Below are positions 57,344-64,000 of a DNA stretch of 64,000 nt, in pieces. Source of the DNA: Marinobacterium zhoushanense (lineage in GTDB: Bacteria > Pseudomonadota > Gammaproteobacteria > Pseudomonadales > Balneatricaceae); assembly GCF_014641945.1 (NCBI RefSeq), contig NZ_BMIJ01000006.1:124001-188000 (forward strand), written 5' to 3'. Below the pieces are notes generated by a model that did not search any database, was not told the DNA's origin, and was given only the letters and a program-made list of their open reading frames with translations. The number at the start of each line of letters is the position of its first letter. Positions within the stretch are counted from its first letter, which is position 1. Position numbers and translations under genes: made by a program.

Positions 57344-59431
57344 GTGCTGTCGTTCCGGCCACTGATATTGATGGCGCTCTATCTGGCAGTGGTATTGATG
57401 CTCGCGCTGGAGGGGGCTGCCTACACGCGTAACTGGTCGTTGATGCGCCTCCACGAGGAGGGTACCGATAGGTTGCTGGGCAATATCAGCCTGTTACGCA
57501 GCGCGCTGGATCAGTATCGCTATCTCCCCTTCGTGTTGACCCAGAGCCGAGAGGTCCGTGGTTTGTTGCGCAGTCCCGGCGCAGAGAGCAGTGAGCCGGT
57601 TAACCGCTACCTTGAACAGATCAACCTGGTGTCCGGTTCAAGTGCGCTGATGGTGTTCGATCTGGACGGTCTGCTGAGGTCCTCAAGCAACTGGCGGGAT
57701 CAACGAATGTTATTGGGCGGCTCGCAGGCCGAGATGGAGTATTTTCGCCAGGCGATCGCCGGCAACGAGGGGCGCCAATTTGTGCATGAGGGGGTTCCTC
57801 CAAGGCAGGCGCTGTACATGTCGGCGCCGATCTACGATGAGCAGCGTCTGATCGGGGTGGCGGCGATGCGGGTGGAACTGGACAAGCTGCGCGAACAGCT
57901 GCCGATCGACTACCCCTTCATCATCAATGATATCGACGGTGAGCGTCTGTTCAGCGTGATGATGCCCGATCGACTGCCCGAGGCAAAATCGGAGTCTCTG
58001 AGCGATGGCGCAAAGATCCAGCTGTTGACCCTCAATGGCATCGTCTATCTAGCCCAGAGTGTGGTGCTGGACGATCTCGACTGGCGTGTCAGTGTGCTGA
58101 GCGATGCCCGCATCGTTCAGCAACAGCAGCGGATTGCCGCCGGTGCGATCGGTGGTGGCGGTTTCGCGTTGGCGCTGTTGTTCCTGTACCTGAGGGAGTC
58201 GCGCCAGAAAAAGGCGCTGCAATTGGATCAGGCGCGTGAGCGTGCTCTGAGTCAGGAGCGCCAACGCGATATGATCAGTACCGCCCAAGTGGGGCTGATC
58301 AATGTGGACCGGAGCGGACTGATCCAGTTCATCAACCCGATGGCGATGCAGCAGTTCGGCGTGTCGCTGGAGCTGATGCGCAACCGTACGGTAGAGGAGC
58401 TGCTCAGCGGTGGCAGCAGCGAGTTGCTGCGTGAGACATTGTCTAATCTCGGCACCGATCGATTCCAACCGCTGACAGGTGCCGAGATGGTCGGGCGCCG
58501 TGCCGATGGTACGCTGTTCCCGATGATGGTGTCGGTACGGGGTATGACCGATCATCCGGAGCTGGGCTATCTGGTCACCGTTATCGACATCAGCCGGCGC
58601 AAGCGGTTGGAACAGGCGCTGCGTGAAGCCAATGAATCGCTGGAACACAAGGTGATCGAGCGCACCCGGGCGCTGGAGGAGGCGCAGGCGGAGCTGGTAC
58701 AGGCGGGCAAACTGGCAGCCTTGGGCCGGATGTCGGCGTCGGTGGTGCATGAGTTGAACCAGCCGTTGACCGCGTTGCGAACCTACCTGGCGATCTGTCG
58801 GCGACAGCTCGACAATCCGGAACAGCAGCGCGAAAATCTGCGCCAGCTCGAAAGCCTGATCGACCGTATGGCGCTGATCACTGGACAGCTGAAGACATTC
58901 GCCTACCGCAAACCGGAGCAGGTCGGACCGGTACCGGTAGCGCAGTCGATCGACCAGGTGCTGGCGATGTTTCGTGGCCGCTTCAGCGAGATGCAGTTGC
59001 AGCTTGACTATACGCCGCCGGCCTCCGGGCTCCATCTCTCCGGTGACCAGGCACGTTTTGAACAGGTGCTGATCAACCTGATCAAGAACGCCTGTGACGC
59101 CATGCAGCCCAGGCCTGGACCCAATCGCTTGATTTTGCACGTTGCCTCAGATGAGCAGAATGTCTATCTCTCGGTGGCGGACAACGGGCCGGGTATCGCG
59201 GAGGAGCATCGCGCCCAGCTGTTCGAGCCCTTTTTTACCACCAAGGAGGTGGGCAGCGGTCTCGGCCTGGGGCTGGCAATCGTACAGTCGATCGTTCGCG
59301 ATCTCGGTGGCGATATACTTGCCACCAACCGCGCAGAGGGTGGCGCCTGCTTCGAACTGCGTCTGAAACGCTTTGATAGCTCGTCAGCCGGCGAGCAACA
59401 ACCGACCGGTAATGGACAAGAGGTGATATGA
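57344..59431 (+). CDS. dctB: DctB-type sensor histidine kinase
   Basis: A 695-residue membrane kinase. The GTG at 57344 has GAGAGG five bases upstream (a GTG at 57338 would add two residues). A helix about 8-28 anchors a periplasmic double-Cache-type sensor region (about 30-265), then a second helix about 268-290, a PAS domain about 310-430, a coiled coil, and the HisKA/HATPase core. Phospho-acceptor His is in ALGRMSASVVHELNQPLTALRTYL; N box NLIKNACDAM, G1 DNGPGI and G2 GSGLGLGLAIV are intact. It overlaps the dctD-type gene by 4 bp (ATGA), so they form a cognate C4-dicarboxylate-type pair; the downstream TAXI transporter is the likely target. Confidence 0.93.
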   Translation: MLSFRPLILMALYLAVVLMLALEGAAYTRNWSLMRLHEEGTDRLLGNISLLRSALDQYRYLPFVLTQSREVRGLLRSPGAESSEPVNRYLEQINLVSGSSALMVFDLDGLLRSSSNWRDQRMLLGGSQAEMEYFRQAIAGNEGRQFVHEGVPPRQALYMSAPIYDEQRLIGVAAMRVELDKLREQLPIDYPFIINDIDGERLFSVMMPDRLPEAKSESLSDGAKIQLLTLNGIVYLAQSVVLDDLDWRVSVLSDARIVQQQQRIAAGAIGGGGFALALLFLYLRESRQKKALQLDQARERALSQERQRDMISTAQVGLINVDRSGLIQFINPMAMQQFGVSLELMRNRTVEELLSGGSSELLRETLSNLGTDRFQPLTGAEMVGRRADGTLFPMMVSVRGMTDHPELGYLVTVIDISRRKRLEQALREANESLEHKVIERTRALEEAQAELVQAGKLAALGRMSASVVHELNQPLTALRTYLAICRRQLDNPEQQRENLRQLESLIDRMALITGQLKTFAYRKPEQVGPVPVAQSIDQVLAMFRGRFSEMQLQLDYTPPASGLHLSGDQARFEQVLINLIKNACDAMQPRPGPNRLILHVASDEQNVYLSVADNGPGIAEEHRAQLFEPFFTTKEVGSGLGLGLAIVQSIVRDLGGDILATNRAEGGACFELRLKRFDSSSAGEQQPTGNGQEVI

Positions 59432-60831
59432 AACCCGAACTGCCGATCCAGGCCGTCAACGAGTGCCGCTGTGTGATGTTGGTGGACGATGAAGCGATGG
59501 TACGGGAGGCCACCGAGCAGTGGCTGTCGATCTGCGGCTTCCATGTCGTCAGCCTCTCCAGTGCCGAGCAGGCGCTGGCTCAGTTGAACGAGGGCTGGCC
59601 AGGAGTGTTGCTTACCGATGTGCGTATGCCGGGCATGGATGGGCTGGCGCTGATGCGTGAGGTGCAGCAGACGCTGCCCGGATTGCCGGTGATTCTGTTG
59701 ACCGCCCACGGCGACGTGGATATGGCGATAGGTGCCATGCACGAGGGCGCTTACGATTTTATCGAGAAGCCCTACGTTCCCGACCGGCTGGCGGAAACCC
59801 TGCAAAGAGCCTGCGACAAGCGACGGCTGACCCTGGAGAACCGGCGTCTGCAGCTGGATCTGGCGAGTCGCTCGGGGCTCGCGGGCAAGCTGATCGGAAT
59901 CTCCCCGGCGATTTCGAGAGTGCGCGACGAGATCCTGCTGCTAGGTCAGCTCAATACCAACGTCATCATTTACGGTGAGACGGGTACCGGCAAAGAGCTG
60001 GTGGCCCAGTGCCTGCATGAATTCAGCCCTCGATCCGGCAAACCCTTCGTGCCGATCAACTGCGGTGCGATTCCGGAAAACCTTATCGAGAGCGAGCTGT
60101 TCGGCCATGAGGTGGGTGCATTTACCGGTGCCAGTAAACGCCGTATCGGCAAGTTTGAGTATGCCAGCGGCGGCACGCTGTTTCTGGATGAGATCGAGAG
60201 CATGCCGGTAAATCTGCAGGTCAAGTTGTTGCGTGCCCTGCAGGAGGGGGTGATCGAGCGGTTGGGCTCCAATCAATCGATTCCGGTCAACCTGCGTGTG
60301 GTGGCGGCTGCCAAAGTGGATCTGCGCGAGGAGGAGGGGTTCCGTGAGGACCTGTTCTATCGTCTCTGCGTGTCGGAACTGCACCTCGCCCCGTTGCGGG
60401 ATCGGCTTGATGATGTGCCGCTGCTGTTCGCGCACTATGTCGCCCAGGCCGCGACAGACCACCAGCGCGAGCCGAGGCCGCTGAGCGATCACGATATCTG
60501 CGCACTCCAGTCCTACGCCTGGCCCGGCAATGTGCGGGAGCTGAAAAACGTGGCAATACGTTTTGCGCTTGATCACCGCTCTTCGGCTGCGGAGTTGCTC
60601 TCTCGCGGCCAGGTGCCGCTGGTCACGCCCAGAATCAACCAGCGCCACCTGCCGTTGGCGGTGCAGGTGGATGAGTTCGAGGCCCAGGTGATCCGGCTCA
60701 GTCTCAAAACGCACCGGGGCAACATCAAGGCGGTGATGGAGGAGCTGGATCTGCCGCGACGTACCCTGAATCAGAAAATGCTGCGCTACGGTATCAACCG
60801 TAGCGAGTTTGTTCCCGACGAGTCCCCATGA
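59428..60831 (+). CDS. dctD: DctD-type sigma-54-dependent response regulator
   Basis: A 467-residue NtrC-class activator. Receiver domain about 10-125 with Asp in LLTDVRMPGMDGL; AAA+ domain about 150-380 with Walker A GETGTGKELVAQ, the sigma-54 contact loop GAFTGA (in HEVGAFTGASKRR) and Walker B GTLFLDEIESM; C-terminal FIS-type HTH about 430-465 (GNIKAVMEELDLPRRTLNQKM). All parts needed for sigma-54 activation are present. A -24/-12 promoter and an 11-bp dyad lie directly downstream before the TAXI gene, so DctD likely activates it. Confidence 0.95.
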   Translation: MKPELPIQAVNECRCVMLVDDEAMVREATEQWLSICGFHVVSLSSAEQALAQLNEGWPGVLLTDVRMPGMDGLALMREVQQTLPGLPVILLTAHGDVDMAIGAMHEGAYDFIEKPYVPDRLAETLQRACDKRRLTLENRRLQLDLASRSGLAGKLIGISPAISRVRDEILLLGQLNTNVIIYGETGTGKELVAQCLHEFSPRSGKPFVPINCGAIPENLIESELFGHEVGAFTGASKRRIGKFEYASGGTLFLDEIESMPVNLQVKLLRALQEGVIERLGSNQSIPVNLRVVAAAKVDLREEEGFREDLFYRLCVSELHLAPLRDRLDDVPLLFAHYVAQAATDHQREPRPLSDHDICALQSYAWPGNVRELKNVAIRFALDHRSSAAELLSRGQVPLVTPRINQRHLPLAVQVDEFEAQVIRLSLKTHRGNIKAVMEELDLPRRTLNQKMLRYGINRSEFVPDESP

Positions 60832-60837
60832 GCAATT

Positions 60838-60871
60838 TTTTGCTTATTGCGGCCTCGAATAATAAGCAAAA
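60838..60871. promoter_or_regulatory. Dyad between dctD and the TAXI gene (activator-site candidate)
   Basis: TTTTGCTTATT and AATAAGCAAAA form perfect 11-bp arms separated by 12 bp. The arms are 84-117 bp upstream of the -24 element, the usual enhancer distance for an NtrC-class activator such as the DctD encoded just before. It could also be read as a terminator of dctD, but no U tract follows. Confidence 0.6.
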
Positions 60872-60953
60872 TATTGCCTATCGCCACTGGATACCTCTTC
60901 CCTGAATCTAAAATATTCTTTTTTTTCATTAGGATAGGATTTTTTCTGGAGCC

Positions 60954-60969
60954 TGGTCCATCCTTTGCT
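60954..60969 (+). promoter_or_regulatory. Sigma-54 (-24/-12) promoter candidate of the TAXI operon
   Basis: TGGTCC-N5-TTGCT carries GG at 60955-60956 and GC at 60967-60968 with exactly 10 bases between. The predicted start near 60980 gives a leader of about 97 nt before ATG 61077. Confidence 0.65.
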
Positions 60970-61076
60970 ATACCTGATGTACTCCGTTAACGGGGCCTGC
61001 TTCCGGCGCGACCTTACCCCATCGTCGCGACCGCGGGAGGCAGAGGTGCGATATAAACACAAAAAAGGATGCAGGA

Positions 61077-62093
61077 ATGACAATCAACAAACGCAACTTC
61101 ATCAAGAGTATGGGCATGGCGCTGGCGGTGGGTGTTGCCGCTTCCAGTATGAGCCTGGTTCAGGCTGCTGAAGAGAAGCGCTCCTATATTCTGGCTACGG
61201 CGTCCACTGGCGGCACCTACTATCCGGTAGGTGTAGCAGTTGCCACGCTGGCCAAGGTCAAGCTGGAACCCACCATCGGCCTGTCGCTGTCCGCGATCAA
61301 CTCTGCAGGCTCCGGTGAGAACATCAAGTTGTTGCGCGAGAACGAAGCGCAGTTTGCGATCCTGCAAGGGCTTTACGGTGCCTGGGCGTGGCACGGGGAG
61401 GGCGAACTGAAAGATTCTGGCCCTCAGACCGGTCTGCGTTCAGTCACTATGTTGTGGCAGAACGTCGAACAGTTCGTGGTCCGTTCCTCCTATGCCAAGA
61501 CCGGTACCATCGATGATCTGAAGGGTTTTGAAGACATCAAATTCTCTATCGGGCCGAAGAATTCGGGTACAGAGGGCTCCGGCCGCACCATCCTCGGCAA
61601 CCTGGGCATCGACCCGGATAAGTTCAACCTGGCCTACATGGGCTACGGCCCCTCCGCCGATGCTATGCAGAACGGGACAATCGATGGCATGAACATCCCC
61701 TCCGGTGTGCCGACCTCGGCGATCACCCGCGCCTACGCGGCCATGGGCGGCGATATCACGGTACTGGACTTTACCGACAAGCAGATGGCGCAGGCCAACG
61801 GTCACTATGACCTCTGGACCCGCTACGTGATTCCGGCCAACACCTATCCTGGCCAGACCAAGGAGATCAACACCATCGCACAGCCTAACTTCCTCGCGGT
61901 ACGTGAAGACGTGTCGGAGGAGGATGTCTACCAGTTGACCAAAACCATCTATGAGAACCTGCCGTTCCTGAACGGTATTCATGCCGCCACCAAGGCGATG
62001 GCGTTGGAGAAAGCGATCGCAGGTCTGCCGGTACCCCTGCATTCGGGTGCCGCGCGTTTCTACCGGGAAATGGGTCTCACGATCAAGAACTGA
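61077..62093 (+). CDS. TAXI-family TRAP transporter substrate-binding protein
   Basis: A 338-residue periplasmic binding protein. It has a signal peptide (about 1-30, cleavage after VQA) and the TAXI family hallmark at the mature N-terminus, YILATASTGGTYYPVGVAVATL, with later segments SAINSAGSGENIKLLRENEAQFAILQG and SIGPKNSGTEGSGRTILGNLGIDPDKF. TAXI systems take up small anionic substrates such as glutamate or dicarboxylates. ATG 61077 follows AGGATGCAGGA. It follows the dctBD pair and precedes the fused permease by 82 bp. Confidence 0.94.
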   Translation: MTINKRNFIKSMGMALAVGVAASSMSLVQAAEEKRSYILATASTGGTYYPVGVAVATLAKVKLEPTIGLSLSAINSAGSGENIKLLRENEAQFAILQGLYGAWAWHGEGELKDSGPQTGLRSVTMLWQNVEQFVVRSSYAKTGTIDDLKGFEDIKFSIGPKNSGTEGSGRTILGNLGIDPDKFNLAYMGYGPSADAMQNGTIDGMNIPSGVPTSAITRAYAAMGGDITVLDFTDKQMAQANGHYDLWTRYVIPANTYPGQTKEINTIAQPNFLAVREDVSEEDVYQLTKTIYENLPFLNGIHAATKAMALEKAIAGLPVPLHSGAARFYREMGLTIKN

Positions 62094-62175
62094 TCGCCTT
62101 CCTGTCTGTCGTCGACCGGCTTCCGCCTGAAGGAAGCCGGTCAGAGCTCGCAATGACCAATCGAGGGTAGATCCA

Positions 62176-64000
62176 ATGACGGCAACGCCAATGGATGATC
62201 AGCAAACGGCAGAGCGCCTGAAGAGCCTGGAGCTGGCGCAACGCGACGAAAGATCGCTGGTCGGCCGCTTTATCTACTGGGCCGGCGTGCTTTTCGCGCT
62301 GGTGCATATCTATTTCAACACCCTGGGGACAATGTCCGAGCTTTGGGTCTCGGCCATCCATTTCAGTGGCTTCGCGCTGATCACCGCGCTGATGGTGCCG
62401 ATGCGTTCGACCACCGGGGCGGGCAGCGCCAAATTGGTGCTGGCGATCGATCTTCTGATCGGTCTGGTGGCGGTCGCCACTACCCTCTATCTGATGCTGT
62501 TTGAGGATGCGTTATACCAGCGCGGTGTCCACTTCATCGCGTCGGACTGGGTCGTGGCCGTGGTCGCGATTTTAATCGCGCTGGAGATGACCCGGCGTAC
62601 CACCGGCTGGTTCATCCCGTCGCTGATTCTGGTGGCGCTGACCTATGTATTTTGGTGGGGCCAGTATGTGCCGGGTATGTTCCAGTTCCCGGGCTTGAGC
62701 CTGGAGACGGTGCTGTTTCGCAGCTACTTCTCCTCAGAGGGGATGTTCGGCGCCATCGCCCAGATCTCCTGGACCTACGTGTTCATGTTCATTCTGTTTG
62801 GCGCTTTCCTGGTCAAATCCGGCGCCGGCGATTTTATCATCGAGCTGTCACGCTGCGTTGCAGGGCGATTTGTGGGTGGTCCTGGCCTGGTCGCGGTGTT
62901 CGGTTCCGGCCTGATGGGATCGGTGTCCGGCTCCTCTGTGGCCAATACCGTGTCGACCGGTGTAATCACCATCCCGATGATGCAGAAAGCGGGCTTCCCG
63001 GCGCGGTTCGCAGCCGGTGTGGAAGCGGCTGCCTCCACCGGTGGGCAGTTGATGCCGCCGGTGATGGGCGCGGGAGCGTTCATCATGGCCTCCTACACCC
63101 AGATCCCCTATGTCACCATCATCGGCATCGCCGCACTGCCGGCACTGCTCTACTTCCTGTCGGTCGGTTTCTATGTCCGGGTCGAGGCCAAGCGCAGCCA
63201 TGCTTCCGCGGTGGAGATGCACGCACGCCCGTTCAAGGAGGTGATGAAGGAGGGGTGGCACTGTTTGCTGCCGATCATCGTGCTGGTAGCGCTGCTGATA
63301 TACGGCTTCACGCCGACCTATGCGGCGGGAATCTCGATTATCTCCGTGGTCGTCGCCTCCTGGCTGTCACCAAGGAAAATGGGGCTGCGCGACGTACTGG
63401 ATGCCTTGGCTCAGGGATCGCGGAATATGGCCACCACGGCGATGCTGCTGATTGCGGTCGGTATTGTCGTCAACGTGGTATCGATGACCGGTATCGGCAA
63501 CACCTTCTCACTGATGGTGACCAACTGGGCCAGTGGCAGTCTGCTGATCACCATCCTGTTGGTGGCACTGGCCTCACTGATCCTGGGCATGGGCTTGCCT
63601 GTAACCGCGGCCTACATCGTGCTTGCCACGCTGTCGGCGCCGGCGCTGTACAACCTGATGGCGGAGCGGGAACTGATCGATCTGATCGTGTCCGGGCAGT
63701 TGCCGGAAGCGGCGCGGACCATCTTTATGCTGATTGATCCCAATGCATTGACCGCTCTGGCGCAGCCGATGCCTGCGGCCGATGCGGCCGCGCTGGTGGC
63801 CCAGGTACCGTCCGACTTCAAGGGGCAGTTGCTGCAGCAGGCGCTGGATCCGACCCTGCTGTCAATGCTGCTGCTGTCAGCGCACATGATCATCTTCTGG
63901 CTGTCGCAGGATTCCAACGTGACGCCGCCAGTCTGTCTGACTGCCTTTGCTGCTGCGGCGATCGCGCGTACACCGCCGATGGCCACCGGCTTTACCGCCT
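62176..64000 (+). CDS. TRAP transporter fused permease (4TM/12TM), truncated by the window end
   Basis: An open frame from ATG 62176 to the window end (608 full codons, no stop), so the C-terminus is missing. The N-terminal part (about 1-180) has four or so helices with the small-permease role, and the rest is the DctM-like large permease. Visible family parts are LEMTRRTTGWFIPSLILVALTYVFWWG, TYVFMFILFGAFLVKSGAGDFIIEL, SGSSVANTVSTGVITIPMMQKAGFPARFAAGVEAAASTGGQLMPPVMGAGAFIMA, and LILGMGLPVTAAYIVLATLSAPAL. This fused form accompanies TAXI binding proteins. Start follows GAGGGTAGATCCA. An ORF at 62652-63737 in another frame is a shadow of it. Confidence 0.93.
   Translation, partial: MTATPMDDQQTAERLKSLELAQRDERSLVGRFIYWAGVLFALVHIYFNTLGTMSELWVSAIHFSGFALITALMVPMRSTTGAGSAKLVLAIDLLIGLVAVATTLYLMLFEDALYQRGVHFIASDWVVAVVAILIALEMTRRTTGWFIPSLILVALTYVFWWGQYVPGMFQFPGLSLETVLFRSYFSSEGMFGAIAQISWTYVFMFILFGAFLVKSGAGDFIIELSRCVAGRFVGGPGLVAVFGSGLMGSVSGSSVANTVSTGVITIPMMQKAGFPARFAAGVEAAASTGGQLMPPVMGAGAFIMASYTQIPYVTIIGIAALPALLYFLSVGFYVRVEAKRSHASAVEMHARPFKEVMKEGWHCLLPIIVLVALLIYGFTPTYAAGISIISVVVASWLSPRKMGLRDVLDALAQGSRNMATTAMLLIAVGIVVNVVSMTGIGNTFSLMVTNWASGSLLITILLVALASLILGMGLPVTAAYIVLATLSAPALYNLMAERELIDLIVSGQLPEAARTIFMLIDPNALTALAQPMPAADAAALVAQVPSDFKGQLLQQALDPTLLSMLLLSAHMIIFWLSQDSNVTPPVCLTAFAAAAIARTPPMATGFTA

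Noticed and set aside
62652-63737. A 361-residue plus-strand ORF within the TAXI permease region
   Set aside because: It is a frame-shifted shadow; the frame starting at 62176 gives a continuous membrane protein with TRAP permease motifs to the window end.
1-64000. CRISPR arrays, insertion sequences, prophage genes or att sites beside tRNA-Val
   Set aside because: No spaced repeat array, transposase, integrase or duplicated tRNA 3' end was seen; the tRNA is followed directly by its own terminator.

Overview
The window is a chromosomal segment of roughly 58% GC, gene-dense, with bacterial Shine-Dalgarno starts and many 1-4 bp gene overlaps. The gene set (TRAP and TctABC uptake systems, a DctB/DctD pair, HutC-type histidine catabolism, NspC/carboxynorspermidine dehydrogenase, many LysR regulators, GGDEF/EAL proteins, a Val tRNA with encoded CCA) suggests a heterotrophic, motile gammaproteobacterium, perhaps a marine Oceanospirillales-like organism. 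That placement is inference from gene content, not from a marker gene. No prophage, insertion sequence, CRISPR array or rRNA operon was seen.

Layout. 1-3.6 kb: 3' part of uvrB and a chemoreceptor. 3.6-8.9 kb: a complete DctPQM TRAP transporter followed by a Cache-domain histidine kinase and a NarL-type response regulator. 8.9-12.6 kb: an orphan periplasmic binding protein, a large PAS-GGDEF-EAL protein and tRNA-Val(GAC). 12.8-18.2 kb: a minus-strand tctC-tctB-tctA-aroE-like operon divergent from its probable LysR regulator. 18.2-23.0 kb: hutU-hutH and the repressor hutC, with TGTATATACA-type operators, a triple 13-bp tandem repeat and an overlooked 51-residue membrane protein. 23.2-32.2 kb: an HTH-REC regulator, a FAN1-like nuclease, and a divergent gene set that matches arsenosugar-type clusters (MTA phosphorylase, SelD-N-terminus-like flavoprotein, radical SAM ArsS, a TVP38/flavin-disulfide-reductase fusion, two paired glycosyltransferases). 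32.2-34.7 kb: carboxynorspermidine decarboxylase and dehydrogenase. 34.8-46.4 kb: diguanylate cyclases, NUDIX hydrolase, homocysteine methyltransferase family protein, TetR, ATP-grasp enzyme, DMT exporter/LysR pair, HAD phosphatase, entericidin-like lipoprotein, and a MarR-FUSC efflux operon. 46.4-54 kb: a Nif11-domain protein behind a sigma-54-like promoter, a DUF1127 protein, LysR, a repeat lipoprotein, AlkB, a YhaJ/DoxX/pirin group, and GAPDH. 54-57.3 kb: a DMT exporter, a monofunctional prephenate dehydratase and TrmH. 57.3-64 kb: DctB/DctD-type sensor and sigma-54 activator followed by a TAXI-type TRAP system whose fused permease runs off the window end.

The clearest themes are uptake of organic acids under two-component control (three separate systems), amino-acid and polyamine metabolism, and a probable organoarsenical (arsenosugar-type) pathway. 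The parts most worth a second look are the arsenosugar-type cluster with its 11-bp operator-like dyad, the Nif11 gene with both a NifA-type upstream element and a -24/-12 promoter, the dyad plus -24/-12 promoter ahead of the TAXI system, and the hut control region with its small membrane protein.
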